From contig JAHZIV010000034.1 of the NCBI GenBank assembly GCA_022601255.1, positions 1 through 48,284 on the forward strand: DNA of 48,284 bases, in the 5' to 3' direction. This document shows positions 7,747-16,517 of this stretch, one piece after another (the first letter of the stretch is position 1; every line of letters starts with the position of its first letter). A program made the translations under genes and the position numbers. This DNA is from Gammaproteobacteria bacterium (GTDB taxonomy: Bacteria; Pseudomonadota; Gammaproteobacteria; Coxiellales; Coxiellaceae). The notes beneath the pieces were generated by a model that did no database searches, was not told where the DNA came from, and saw nothing but the letters and a program-made list of their open reading frames with translations.

Positions 7747-8388
7747 CTATTCTACCACACTTTGGAGTTGATGTTCCATCGCGTGTCGATAGCTTAAGAT
7801 TTTATGGGTCAATGCCACAGAGGACTCAACTTGAAGCTTTTCCATAATGCGCGCTCGGTACAATTCAACTGTTTTAATCGTAATGCTAAGTTCTTGAGCA
7901 ATTTGTTTGCTGCGCATTCCAGTGATGACAAGCTCCATCACTTGATTTTCACGTGGAGTTAGGGTTTTGAGCAGTCGCTTTATCAGAGATTGGCGTTTGC
8001 GGATGGAGTGATAACTGGAACTTTTTTTCAAACCTTGTTGCACAGTGCTTAACAATACTTGCGCATTAAATGGTTTAAGCAGGAAGTCCATAGCACCATT
8101 TTTAAGTGCTTTGACAGAAATAGGGGCATCGTTTTGTCCGCTTAGGAAGATAATCGGTAAGTTGACGCTGTGGTTGCGCATTTGAGTTTGTAACTCAAGA
8201 CCATCCATTTCAGGCATGTGCATATCAATTACAGCACAGCCACAAGTATTTTCATCACAATTGTCGAGAAATTGTCTGCCACTATGAAATGTTTTTGTCG
8301 TTAAACCGATCGACTCAAGCAGCCAGCTCACTGAGGAGCAGGTTTCTGGTTCGTGGTTGACAATAAAGACAGTCTCATTATTTTCCAT
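7747..8388 (-). CDS. FixJ-family response regulator with an altered acidic pocket
   Basis: Two-domain regulator: receiver (residues 1-120) plus LuxR-type HTH (LTPRENQVMELVITGMRSK, IAQELSITIKTVELYRARIM). The phospho-acceptor D55 is present in CAVIDMHMPEMDGLEL, as are the switch Ser (IIFLSG) and the Lys of LLKPF. The N-terminal acidic pocket, normally V-D-D-(D/E), reads IVNHEPE, so the two Asp that hold Mg2+ are Asn and His. Phosphorylation may be impaired or the protein may act without it. It heads a likely operon with the LetA-type regulator and sbcB. An AGGA ribosome binding site precedes the ATG. Confidence 0.87.
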   Translation of the reverse strand: MENNETVFIVNHEPETCSSVSWLLESIGLTTKTFHSGRQFLDNCDENTCGCAVIDMHMPEMDGLELQTQMRNHSVNLPIIFLSGQNDAPISVKALKNGAMDFLLKPFNAQVLLSTVQQGLKKSSSYHSIRKRQSLIKRLLKTLTPRENQVMELVITGMRSKQIAQELSITIKTVELYRARIMEKLQVESSVALTHKILSYRHAMEHQLQSVVE

Positions 8389-8430
8389 ATTAAATTTCCT
8401 TTGTCATGGTTTCATATACCTTATCGGGGC

Positions 8431-8458
8431 ATTATAGGGCTTTAAATTCAATTGTCTA
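8431..8458 (-). promoter_or_regulatory. Candidate sigma-70 promoter for the response regulator operon
   Basis: On minus: TAGACA (8458-8453), a 16-nt spacer and a perfect TATAAT (8436-8431), about 43 nt before the start codon. Confidence 0.55.
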
Positions 8459-8490
8459 GCTGTTTTGTACAAGATAAATGTAAACACTGA

Positions 8491-9642
8491 TTATTCTGGT
8501 GAAAATGCAGTAAAAAATAGATCGACTTGTTTAATTTCATTAAGGCTTTTACACGCTGCTTGGTATTTTTGCAGGATCGCATCTTGATCTTGATTTTTGA
8601 ATGCCTCGTGTGGGAAATAGACTTCAACATGGATTTGACCATCGAGGTAGTGCAGTAATAATTTTTGAATTTGTTCATAGTGGGGCAAATCGTGCCACAC
8701 TTCTTTTAGTTTCTGTTGTAGCGCTTCACGATTAGGCAGACGCAAGTTGGGCAAACATTTCTCATCATCCTCGGGATCAATGTGAACAGTGATGTCACTG
8801 ATATTTTGCATGTCATTCATCAAGTGCGCCAGTACTTGGTCACTAATGTAGTGTCCTTCGGAGACACTAATTTTGGGTTCTACCATGATATGAACATCAA
8901 CAAAAATATTGCCACCATGCAGTCGTGTCCGCAGTTGATGAATGGACACGACACCAGCAACGCCTGAGATAACATGACGAATTTTTTTCAAGGTATCGTC
9001 ATCCACGCCGGCATCGATCAGTTCGCTTAAGCTGGTCCATACCATCTTAATGGCAATCTTCAGAATCAATATCGCGATGATCAGCGCGCCGGCGGCATCG
9101 AGATAATGTATACCTAGCAGCGTACCGATCACGCTGATTAACACAATGACCGAAACCAATGCGTCACTGCGATTATGCCAGGCGTTTGTGAGTAATAAGT
9201 TAGAGTTTACTTTCTTGCCAGCTTTTTTGGTGTAGTGATAGAGCCATTCATTCGTGAAAATGGATACGATTGCGACGATAAGAACCATGATGCCTTTTAG
9301 TGGCTTGGTTTCATGGCTAATGATATGTTGGATGGTATCAAAAATGATTCCTGCACCGACGAATAATAAAATAATCGCAATGATGATGGCGCCAATCGTT
9401 TCGATACGCTGATGGCCATATGGATGACGCTTGTCTGGGTGGCGGCCACCGATTTTGGCAGCGACAAGCACCAAGGCATCGCTGATAACGTCTGAAAAGG
9501 AGTGGATGCCGTCGGCAACCAGCGCATGTGAATTGCCGATGGAGCCAATCACTACCTTAAATATAGCAAGCAGGGTATTGGTCAAAGCATTGACAATGCT
9601 GACGTTGCGAGTGGTTTTATAGCGTTGGTTGTCCATGGGCAC
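8491..9642 (-). CDS. Cation diffusion facilitator, zinc/cobalt type
   Basis: Inner-membrane metal/proton antiporter that exports divalent cations, probably Zn2+. About six membrane segments lie in residues 13-220. The intramembrane metal site reads H47-x3-D51 in TM2 (ADGIHSFSD) and H156-x3-D160 in TM5 (WHNRSDALVS), an HxxxD/HxxxD quartet like ZitB/CzcD rather than the iron-associated DxxxD of FieF. A His-containing loop (RHPDKRHPYGH) follows TM2. The cytoplasmic C-terminal domain (HQLRTRLHGGNIFVDVHIMV) is longer than usual, giving 383 aa against about 300. GTG at 9642 and ATG at 9636 are both possible starts; neither has a strong ribosome binding site, and a TATAAT lies only 17 nt before the ATG, so translation may be nearly leaderless. 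Confidence 0.9.
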   Translation of the reverse strand: MPMDNQRYKTTRNVSIVNALTNTLLAIFKVVIGSIGNSHALVADGIHSFSDVISDALVLVAAKIGGRHPDKRHPYGHQRIETIGAIIIAIILLFVGAGIIFDTIQHIISHETKPLKGIMVLIVAIVSIFTNEWLYHYTKKAGKKVNSNLLLTNAWHNRSDALVSVIVLISVIGTLLGIHYLDAAGALIIAILILKIAIKMVWTSLSELIDAGVDDDTLKKIRHVISGVAGVVSIHQLRTRLHGGNIFVDVHIMVEPKISVSEGHYISDQVLAHLMNDMQNISDITVHIDPEDDEKCLPNLRLPNREALQQKLKEVWHDLPHYEQIQKLLLHYLDGQIHVEVYFPHEAFKNQDQDAILQKYQAACKSLNEIKQVDLFFTAFSPE

Positions 9643-9681
9643 AGTATATAGGATTATACGGTATCTGGCACTTGGTTGATG

Positions 9682-9742
9682 TTAGCTATTACTGGATTAT
9701 AGTCTTAGCTATTTGATGATGTAATATGTAATAGTCTATGAT
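9682..9742 (+). promoter_or_regulatory. Candidate promoter with repeated TTAGCTATT upstream of the F-box gene
   Basis: TATGAT at 9737-9742 with TTGATG at 9713-9718 (18-nt spacer). Directly upstream the nonamer TTAGCTATT occurs at 9682-9690 and 9705-9713, 23 bp apart (about two helix turns). The repeat could bind an activator; it does not fit the PmrA-like spacing seen elsewhere in the window. Confidence 0.35.
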
Positions 9743-9764
9743 ATGAAATAAAAGCGAGGTTTCA

Positions 9765-10934
9765 ATGCCAGGTGATGCTGAAGACCAGCCTATAAAACGC
9801 GAACCACAGCCAGAAGATTCTCTTGCTCATGCCAATATACCCGATCTTGCTCTTTATAGAGCCTGTAATTTTCTCGATACCCAAAGTGTAGCGCGCTTGG
9901 CATCCGCTTGTGATCGATTTGCCGGGTTGTTTCGACCCGTGCTGCAACAGCGAGCAACTCTATTATTACCGCAAGAGAATGCACTGCCATCGCTATTGCA
10001 GGCTGTGATCGATGGTCGTAAAGTTGAGGTACGAAGAATGCTGGCAATACGTCCCGATCTTCTTTTATTAGATGTGTCACAAATTCCTGGCATACAAAGC
10101 CAACTCAGTTGGCAGATTTTTGCTGCTGAACCCATCATTAAAATAGCGATACAACGGAATCAAATAGAAATCCTTGAAGTTATTATTGAAGCCATAAAAA
10201 ACGCCGGTGATCGATTAACACAAGAGCAACAAGTGCTATTAATGGCGCAATGGGAGGAAGCAGAAGCTAATCTAAAGGCATTAAAGGCAAGATCACGCCA
10301 GTTTGATTTTCAGCCGTTGATTAAAGTTATTATAGAAGGCGTTTCTCCGGAGGGAGTATTAAGTCCAGAGGTAGAGGCAGCACTGCACGACTTTAGAAAG
10401 ACGTTGTTACCCGATGCTCCAATTAAGCTAGATGATTACTATGACATCATGGAATTGCTCATGACTGCTTGTGAAGTCTATGAAACTGCAATTAATATTC
10501 CTTTTTCTTTTGATCTTACTCGGCCAAAAGGTAAGCTTAGGAATCAAAAACAATATGAAGTATTCTGCAGTAATATCATCGGAATGATTCAAAGTCTTCT
10601 TCCACCTGAAGATGCAGAGAAATTTTGTCAGGGTCTTATCAACTTTTCTTATTTTCAAAAAAAGGAAGTGAGCGAGCGAGCACGATTATTGCAAGTATCT
10701 GGTTGCAGTAATTTTTATCGTGCCAGCAGAAAAAGTGTTAGTGGCTTAGGTTATGACTGTATGTGTGATGAGAGTGGGGGGCTTCACTCGTTTATATGTA
10801 GGGTGGATAGCTGGTCCGGCAAGTCTATGTCGGAATTATGCAACTATTATATGGGTGGGAAAGGTTTAAAAAGAGCTCTAAGAGAAGAATTTTTTAGTGC
10901 CTGCCAAAAGAGAGACAGTACATTTCGCCCATAA
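9765..10934 (+). CDS. F-box and ankyrin-like repeat protein, candidate host-directed effector
   Basis: Residues 25-55 (IPDLALYRACNFLD...RLASACDRFAGL) follow the eukaryotic F-box pattern closely: Leu/Ile-Pro start, fL-D turn, then the L..S..C..F...L helix. F-box domains bind Skp1 of host SCF ubiquitin ligases. Residues 74-101 (LLQAVIDGRKVEVRRMLAIR) and 121-145 (PIIKIAIQRNQIEILEVIIE) look like degenerate ankyrin repeats, a usual substrate-binding module beside F-boxes in Legionella effectors such as AnkB. The remaining C-terminal 240 residues are unrecognised; the last 60 are rich in Cys, Gly and Ser. No signal peptide, 389 aa, GAGG ribosome binding site. A secreted effector that recruits host ubiquitination is inferred from domain content; secretion is unproven. 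Confidence 0.78.
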   Translation: MPGDAEDQPIKREPQPEDSLAHANIPDLALYRACNFLDTQSVARLASACDRFAGLFRPVLQQRATLLLPQENALPSLLQAVIDGRKVEVRRMLAIRPDLLLLDVSQIPGIQSQLSWQIFAAEPIIKIAIQRNQIEILEVIIEAIKNAGDRLTQEQQVLLMAQWEEAEANLKALKARSRQFDFQPLIKVIIEGVSPEGVLSPEVEAALHDFRKTLLPDAPIKLDDYYDIMELLMTACEVYETAINIPFSFDLTRPKGKLRNQKQYEVFCSNIIGMIQSLLPPEDAEKFCQGLINFSYFQKKEVSERARLLQVSGCSNFYRASRKSVSGLGYDCMCDESGGLHSFICRVDSWSGKSMSELCNYYMGGKGLKRALREEFFSACQKRDSTFRP

Positions 10935-11003
10935 AGTACATGTCTGACTTTAGTTGCTATTACTTATAAACTGTATTAATATAGCACAAAAAAGGGTGAT
11001 CCA

Positions 11004-12608
11004 ATGACTAAAAAAATACGTTTATTTGATGCTTCTGTTAAGATTCCAATGCCGACTAGGGCGCAAATTTTAGCTAAGATTGATATCTCTCAGGGCATAC
11101 CGGGTGTGGGAAAAATCCGTGCGCATGCTCTATCGGTTGTGCAACAAGCACTTAAAAGTTCCGGCGTTGCCGCTGATTACATTGGATATTTGTTGCATCA
11201 CCCTGATTTTTCAATACGCATCATTTGGCCAGATCAGCGGCCAGAGTACTTACCATCAGTTATGAGAGGTTACATTTCTAGGCATTATACGAATGGAACA
11301 GTTACTTTTATCTATAATGAGAATTTAGCAGATACGCTCACTACTTCTACCATACTGCATGAATGTTGGCATGGGTTCTGGAAGCAGTTATTTCATTTGC
11401 CTGATTTAGATAAGGTAAAGTGCCCAACATTGGATAATCGTGGTAGTCCCCTGCCAGATTGGGATTTCCCGGTAGTTGAGCGATTTCGTGAGCAATTGGC
11501 AAGCTATTACGCGCGTGTTCGACAGCTTTATATTAAACTTGATACAGGTAAGGGGGTGTTAACAGTAGATGAGCATCAGCTTGTGGATGCAATTCCTCAA
11601 ACACTTCCGATCAAACCATACCCAATGGATGCAACAGTAGGTGAGTTGGTAGCGAAGTATGGTAATGAGTGGGTCGGTGCAACTACACGATTACACTTTA
11701 GAGTAGCGGGTGAGAGAGGCGGTAAAGCGCTAATTTATATCGCTTGTTCTGAAGATAGTAAGGCTTGTCGTGCTCAACAAGTATTGGGTGACTTGCTACA
11801 CTCTTTAGCTAAATATGAAAGATTGTGGCAATGTTCATTGGGAGAGCGCGTGGTCAAGCAATTCACATCAGGCGAGCTAAAAGTATTTAGAGCTTTAAGA
11901 AAATCTGACTTTAATGCACTTGATTTTCTGCAGAATGGCTCTCTAGGGAACTCTAGCGAACTATTGTCAAAACTTGGTAGCGGTCCAGAGAATGACGCAA
12001 TAATTCGAGCACTGATACATAAATGCCAGTATATTACCTTAGTAGCTTGGGAGGCTGATACTTTTATTCGTGAATATCCGTTCTTATCGGAATGGAATGA
12101 GACTGGTGTCATATTGCAACATCGGCGTGATAATGTGCAACGATGGAAGGAGTGTTCTCCAGATAAATTTTTTGACCATATTCCTGCTCCTGCTCCTGCT
12201 CAAGATTCTCAGCTTATCCGACGCAATGCATGTGTGAGTCAAACTACGCCGCTTGATATGTCTCAATATTTGCAAACGGGTATACAATCACTCGTTGTGT
12301 CATTTCTGATGAGTGCGGTTGATTTAAGAATGCGTCAGCATAGACCAAAGTTAGCCGCGGCAATACTGAATGGGTTTAAACTTTTGATGTTGCTGGCATT
12401 GCTTTATGACGAGCAATATAATGGTTTGATGTTTACACTTGCAGGTGAGGCATCGGATTATCTCGGATTCAAGACGGTGGGAGCGGGGTTACAAATGGCT
12501 GGGCTGTTTGCTGAAAATGATGCCGATGATTATGGTTTGTCCCCTGCTATTGCGATTGGGGCTGGTATGATCGGGCAGGGTGCTGGTTGTATTGCCTTTA
12601 AAAAATAA
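11004..12608 (+). CDS. Unknown 534-aa protein with an HExxH metallopeptidase-like motif
   Basis: No named family recognised. Residues 115-126 read STILHECWHGFW, a zincin HExxH (H119, E120, H123) set in a hydrophobic helix as in true metallopeptidases. E163 in REQLASYYARV, about 40 residues on, could be the third zinc ligand. The C-terminal third has hydrophobic stretches (SLVVSFLMSAVDLR; GFKLLMLLALLYDEQYNG; a Gly/Ala-rich end AIGAGMIGQGAGCIAF) that may contact membranes. No signal peptide. GGGTGA precedes the ATG. It follows the F-box gene on the same strand after 69 nt and may share its transcript or have its own AT-rich promoter. A secreted zinc protease effector is plausible; the alternative is a chance HExxH, which the helical context argues against. 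Confidence 0.72.
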   Translation: MTKKIRLFDASVKIPMPTRAQILAKIDISQGIPGVGKIRAHALSVVQQALKSSGVAADYIGYLLHHPDFSIRIIWPDQRPEYLPSVMRGYISRHYTNGTVTFIYNENLADTLTTSTILHECWHGFWKQLFHLPDLDKVKCPTLDNRGSPLPDWDFPVVERFREQLASYYARVRQLYIKLDTGKGVLTVDEHQLVDAIPQTLPIKPYPMDATVGELVAKYGNEWVGATTRLHFRVAGERGGKALIYIACSEDSKACRAQQVLGDLLHSLAKYERLWQCSLGERVVKQFTSGELKVFRALRKSDFNALDFLQNGSLGNSSELLSKLGSGPENDAIIRALIHKCQYITLVAWEADTFIREYPFLSEWNETGVILQHRRDNVQRWKECSPDKFFDHIPAPAPAQDSQLIRRNACVSQTTPLDMSQYLQTGIQSLVVSFLMSAVDLRMRQHRPKLAAAILNGFKLLMLLALLYDEQYNGLMFTLAGEASDYLGFKTVGAGLQMAGLFAENDADDYGLSPAIAIGAGMIGQGAGCIAFKK

Positions 12609-12623
12609 GCTGAGATACTTACA

Positions 12624-12653
12624 TTGTAAAAAACAGTACTGATATGGTACTAT
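12624..12653 (+). promoter_or_regulatory. Candidate SUF operon promoter with overlapping inverted repeat
   Basis: TTGTAA (12624-12629), 18-nt spacer and TACTAT (12648-12653). The spacer and -10 carry the inverted repeat AGTAC (12635-12639) / GTACT (12647-12651), placed where a repressor would block RNA polymerase. The Rrf2 regulator encoded first in the operon is the natural candidate to bind it. Confidence 0.4.
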
Positions 12654-12684
12654 ATGCCCGTCATACGATGAGGGGCATCAAATA

Positions 12685-13113
12685 GTGTTAAAAATCAGCA
12701 AATTATCGGATTATGCCGTGCTTATTATGAATAAGCTTGGGTCGAGTGATCCAAATAATTGTTATAGTGCCTCCGCCTTATCTGAACAAACCGGTATCGC
12801 GACACCCACGGTGAGTAAAATTTTAAAACAATTACAAGAAGCGCAGCTGCTGAGCTCCAGTCGTGGAGCGAATGGCGGCTATCAATTATCGCGTCGTATT
12901 AATGACATCACGATCATCGATGTGATCGAGGCGATCGAAGGGCCGCCAGCATTAACGGAATGTTCGCAAGGCGATGACATTTGTAGCTTTGATCATTCCT
13001 GTGTGTTGAAACATAATTGGACTTACATCAATCGATCGATTTATAAATTTTTAGAAAGTGTTAGCATTGCCGATATGAATCAGCCATTGCAATTAACGCA
13101 TGTATTTGACTAA
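12685..13113 (+). CDS. Rrf2-family SUF operon regulator
   Basis: Fe-S-sensing transcription factor of the IscR/Rrf2 family, the kind that opens SUF operons in Xanthomonas-type gammaproteobacteria. Winged helix: MLKISKLSDYAVLIMNKLG, YSASALSEQTGIATPTVSKI, then the wing SSSRGANGGYQLSR. The cluster-binding cysteines are C93, C100 and C106 (TECSQGDDICSFDHSC), close to C92/C98/C104 of IscR, so it probably binds a [2Fe-2S] cluster. It starts at a GTG (12685) behind a weak GAGGGGC; any ATG start would lose the first helix. It is separated from sufB by 9 nt. Autoregulation is inferred from the inverted repeat in the promoter. Confidence 0.9.
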   Translation: MLKISKLSDYAVLIMNKLGSSDPNNCYSASALSEQTGIATPTVSKILKQLQEAQLLSSSRGANGGYQLSRRINDITIIDVIEAIEGPPALTECSQGDDICSFDHSCVLKHNWTYINRSIYKFLESVSIADMNQPLQLTHVFD

Positions 13114-13122
13114 GGAACCAGA

Positions 13123-14583
13123 GTGACAGTGTCAGAAGATACAAAAAATAAATACATCAAAAAAGTCGTTGCGAGTGCGTATCAGCATGGATTTGTGACG
13201 GATATTGATGCCGATGTGATCCCACCGGGATTGAATGAAGATGTGATACGTTTAATTTCAGCGAAAAAGAATGAACCTGAATTTATGCTGGCATGGCGTT
13301 TGAAGGCTTATAAGCATTGGTTAACGATGGAAGAGCCGCATTGGCCGCATCTGAATTACAACCCGATTGATTATAAATCGATTAGCTATTATGCAGCACC
13401 AAAGTCACAAAAAGATGCGCCCAAGAGTTTAGATGAAGTGGACCCAAAGCTTTTAGAAACTTACGAGAAGTTGGGTATTCCTTTGCATGAGCGTGCGCAG
13501 CTAGCAGGTGTTGCGGTGGATGCTGTGTTTGATAGTGTGTCGGTCGCGACAACATTCAAAGAGAAGCTTGCAGAAGCTGGCGTGATTTTCTGTCCTTTTT
13601 CAGAAGCATTGCAACATCATCCTGAGCTCGTAGAGCAGTATCTGGGGACAGTAGTGCCGTATCGGGATAATTTTTTTGCCGCATTGAATTCGGCAGTGTT
13701 TAGTGATGGTTCGTTTGTGTATATTCCAAAAGGCGTACGTTGCCCGATGGAGCTTTCCACTTATTTTCGGATTAATACTTTAAATACCGGCCAATTTGAA
13801 CGTACCCTCATTATTGCTGATGAAGGTTCGCATGTCAGTTATCTAGAGGGATGTACTGCGCCGATGCGGGATGAAAACCAATTGCATGCGGCGGTAGTGG
13901 AGTTAGTTGCGCAAAAAAATGCAACCATTAAGTATTCTACTGTACAGAACTGGTATCCAGGTGATGAAAATGGTAAGGGTGGAATTTATAACTTTGTAAC
14001 GAAACGCGGTGCGTGCAAAGGTGCGCATTCGAAAATTTCGTGGACTCAAGTGGAAACGGGTTCGGCGATTACCTGGAAGTATCCGAGTGTAATATTGCAG
14101 GGTGATTATTCTGTTGGAGAGTTTTATTCGGTGGCGTTAACTAATAATTATCAGCAGGCTGATACTGGCACTAAGATGGTTCATATTGGCAAGCATACGA
14201 AAAGCACCATTATTTCCAAGGGTATTTCGGCGGGTCGTGGTCAAAACAGTTATCGTGGTCTGGTGCGTATGACGCCGAATGCAGACAATGCGCATAATTA
14301 CAGTCAATGTGATTCTTTGTTAATTGGCAGTCAGTGTGGTGCGCATACTTTTCCTTATATAGAGGCTAAAAACACCACGGCCAAGGTAGAGCATGAGGCG
14401 ACGACGTCTAAGATTGGAGAGGACCAATTGTATTATTGTCAGCAGCGTGGAATTAATGAAGAGGATGCGGTGTCGATGATCGTGAATGGTTTTTGTAAGC
14501 AAGTATTTAAAGAGTTACCTATGGAGTTTGCGGTGGAGGCTCAAAAATTAATGGAAGTGAGTCTTGAGGGAGCGATTGGTTAA
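13123..14583 (+). CDS. sufB: Fe-S cluster scaffold subunit SufB
   Basis: Core of the SufBC2D scaffold on which [4Fe-4S] clusters are built in the cytoplasm. The 486-aa length is typical. Recognisable conserved blocks are [18 protein letters not shown], the [11 protein letters not shown] loop, [20 protein letters not shown], and the C-terminal beta-helix end ([36 protein letters not shown]). The start is a GTG at 13123 with AAGGA 6 nt upstream; a second GTG follows two codons later. It follows the Rrf2 gene by 9 nt and precedes sufC by 12-15 nt. Confidence 0.97.
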   Translation: MTVSEDTKNKYIKKVVASAYQHGFVTDIDADVIPPGLNEDVIRLISAKKNEPEFMLAWRLKAYKHWLTMEEPHWPHLNYNPIDYKSISYYAAPKSQKDAPKSLDEVDPKLLETYEKLGIPLHERAQLAGVAVDAVFDSVSVATTFKEKLAEAGVIFCPFSEALQHHPELVEQYLGTVVPYRDNFFAALNSAVFSDGSFVYIPKGVRCPMELSTYFRINTLNTGQFERTLIIADEGSHVSYLEGCTAPMRDENQLHAAVVELVAQKNATIKYSTVQNWYPGDENGKGGIYNFVTKRGACKGAHSKISWTQVETGSAITWKYPSVILQGDYSVGEFYSVALTNNYQQADTGTKMVHIGKHTKSTIISKGISAGRGQNSYRGLVRMTPNADNAHNYSQCDSLLIGSQCGAHTFPYIEAKNTTAKVEHEATTSKIGEDQLYYCQQRGINEEDAVSMIVNGFCKQVFKELPMEFAVEAQKLMEVSLEGAIG

Positions 14584-14595
14584 ATTAAGAGGTTT

Positions 14596-15339
14596 ATGAT
14601 GTTAACGATAAAAAATTTGTGTGCTAGCGTGAACGAACAAGAGATTTTGCACGGCATTGATCTGCAGGTGCATCCTGGTGAGGTGCATGCAATCATGGGC
14701 CCAAACGGCTCTGGCAAAAGCACACTGGCAAACGTGCTTGCCGGTAGAGACAGCTATACGGTGACAGGCGGAAGTGTTGCATTTTCCGATCAAGACTTAT
14801 TGCAGATGACGATTGACGAGCGTGCGGTGGCGGGATTGTTTCTCGCATTTCAGTATCCGGTCGAAATCCCAGGAGTGAATAATCTTTATTTTTTAAAGAC
14901 AGCCTATAACAGCCTGCGTAAACGACGCGGCGAGACTGAATTGGATGCGATGGATTTTATGCAGGTAGTGAAGCAAAAAATGCAGCAAGTGGGCATGGAT
15001 GATAAATTTTTAAAACGTGCGGTAAATTCAGGTTTCTCTGGTGGTGAGAAGAAACGTAATGAAGTGTTACAGTTATTGGTGTTAGATCCAAAATTAGCGG
15101 TATTGGATGAAACAGATTCGGGTTTGGATATTGATGCGTTGCAAACCGTTGCCGATGGTGTGAATCATTTTCGAAATCAGAATAATGCAGTGATTATGGT
15201 GACGCACTATCAACGATTGTTAAATTATATTAAACCAGACTTCGTGCACGTTTTGATGAATGGCAAGATTGTGAAATCAGGTGATGCTTCGTTAGCAGCT
15301 CAGTTAGAAGAGCAAGGATATGGGTGGTTGGCAGCGTGA
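14596..15339 (+). CDS. sufC: Fe-S assembly ATPase SufC
   Basis: ABC-type ATPase that powers the SufBCD scaffold. Walker A GPNGSGKSTLA near residues 36-46, ABC signature SGGEKKRNE near 148-156 and Walker B LAVLDETDSGLD near 166-177 are all intact. The EKKRNE variant of the signature is typical of SufC rather than of transporters. Length 247 aa is normal. ATG codons at 14596 and 14599 are adjacent; the second gives the usual MLTIKNL start. AGAGG lies just upstream. The 3' end overlaps the sufD start. Confidence 0.97.
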   Translation: MMLTIKNLCASVNEQEILHGIDLQVHPGEVHAIMGPNGSGKSTLANVLAGRDSYTVTGGSVAFSDQDLLQMTIDERAVAGLFLAFQYPVEIPGVNNLYFLKTAYNSLRKRRGETELDAMDFMQVVKQKMQQVGMDDKFLKRAVNSGFSGGEKKRNEVLQLLVLDPKLAVLDETDSGLDIDALQTVADGVNHFRNQNNAVIMVTHYQRLLNYIKPDFVHVLMNGKIVKSGDASLAAQLEEQGYGWLAA

Positions 15340-16517
15340 GTGATACTTTAGAACAACAGTATGTATCAACGGGCTTGTTGGCACGAGGCTTTCCAACACG
15401 TCAATGGGAAGACTGGAAATATACTGATGTGTCGGCAATTACCAATCATTGTTTTCGATTGCCAGAGCAGCTTGCAGTATCTGCAGTGCCTCCATTAGAG
15501 AAGATTCAAAACAGTATTCGAATTGTGTTTGTCGATGGTGTTTTGTCTGAGCCGCATTCAGAGCTTAATTTATTGCCACCAGGTGTTACCTTGGAAAAAC
15601 CAACTAAGATGGCGGCATGCACGGATGTTGATCAGCCTTTTGTGCAGTTAAATGATGCGTTAATGTTTAACGGTGCTGTGATTAAGGTGGCCGATAATAT
15701 TGTTGTTAAACCCATTATGCATCTCCTATTTATCAGTACGGATTCACAAAAAAATGCGCAATGTCATTGGCGCCATCATCTGTCGCTTGGTCGGCATACA
15801 AAGTTGACATTAGTTGAGGAGTATTACTCTCAATCATTACATTGTTATTTTAATAACATTGTGAACCATTTGTCGGTTGGGGCAGGGGCGCATTTGAATT
15901 ATTATAAGCTGCAACGCGAAGGTCATGCAGCCTTTCATATTGCCAACACAAAAGTACAGCAGCAGGCCGATAGTCATGTAGAAAGTTGCAGTATCTCTTT
16001 AGGTGCTTCATTGAGTCGTGACGATGTTTGCTTTCATTTGCAAGAGCAGGGTGCGGAATGTCATTTGCATGGGCTTTTTCTGGCAAAAGACAAACGGCAT
16101 ATAGATCATCATACGGTCATTGAGCATGCTGCTTCACACTGTCATAGCGAACAGCTTTATAAGGGTGTTGCAAGTCAGCAGGGACGTGGTGTTTTTAACG
16201 GTAAAATTGTTGTGCCAGATGCTATTAAGCAAACAGTCGCGCATCAGGCGAATCATAATCTGTTGTTGTCGAATCAAGCAGAGATCGATACCAAGCCTGA
16301 GTTGCAAATTTATGCGGATGATGTGGAGTGCAGCCATGCGGCTACGGTGGGTCAATTGGATGAAAATGCGTTGTTCTACTTGCGTTCTCGAGGCATTGAT
16401 GAGGCGCGTGCGAAGCGTATATTAATGGCGGCATTTATAGAAGAAGTGATTTTGAAATTGCAAAACCAAGTATTGCAACAATATATAAAGCAAGCATTGC
16501 TGCATAAGGAGTCATAA
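15336..16517 (+). CDS. sufD: Fe-S assembly scaffold subunit SufD
   Basis: SufD pairs with SufB in the SufBC2D complex and is needed for iron entry. The N-terminal GFPTRQWEDWKYTDV block and the C-terminal beta-helix with FNGKIVVPDAIKQTVAHQ and ATVGQLDENALFYLRSRGID are the family hallmarks, the latter holding the conserved His/Gly loop of SufB/SufD proteins. I chose the GTG at 15336, which overlaps the sufC TGA in GTGA; a GTG at 15324 would add four residues. At 393 aa it is of normal length. It ends in TAATG shared with sufS. Confidence 0.95.
   Translation: MSDTLEQQYVSTGLLARGFPTRQWEDWKYTDVSAITNHCFRLPEQLAVSAVPPLEKIQNSIRIVFVDGVLSEPHSELNLLPPGVTLEKPTKMAACTDVDQPFVQLNDALMFNGAVIKVADNIVVKPIMHLLFISTDSQKNAQCHWRHHLSLGRHTKLTLVEEYYSQSLHCYFNNIVNHLSVGAGAHLNYYKLQREGHAAFHIANTKVQQQADSHVESCSISLGASLSRDDVCFHLQEQGAECHLHGLFLAKDKRHIDHHTVIEHAASHCHSEQLYKGVASQQGRGVFNGKIVVPDAIKQTVAHQANHNLLLSNQAEIDTKPELQIYADDVECSHAATVGQLDENALFYLRSRGIDEARAKRILMAAFIEEVILKLQNQVLQQYIKQALLHKES

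Noticed and set aside
10960-10985. TTATA...TTAAT upstream of the HExxH gene as a PmrA box
   Set aside because: The first unit does not match TTAAN at 11-bp spacing and no -10 follows; it looks like an ordinary AT-rich promoter.
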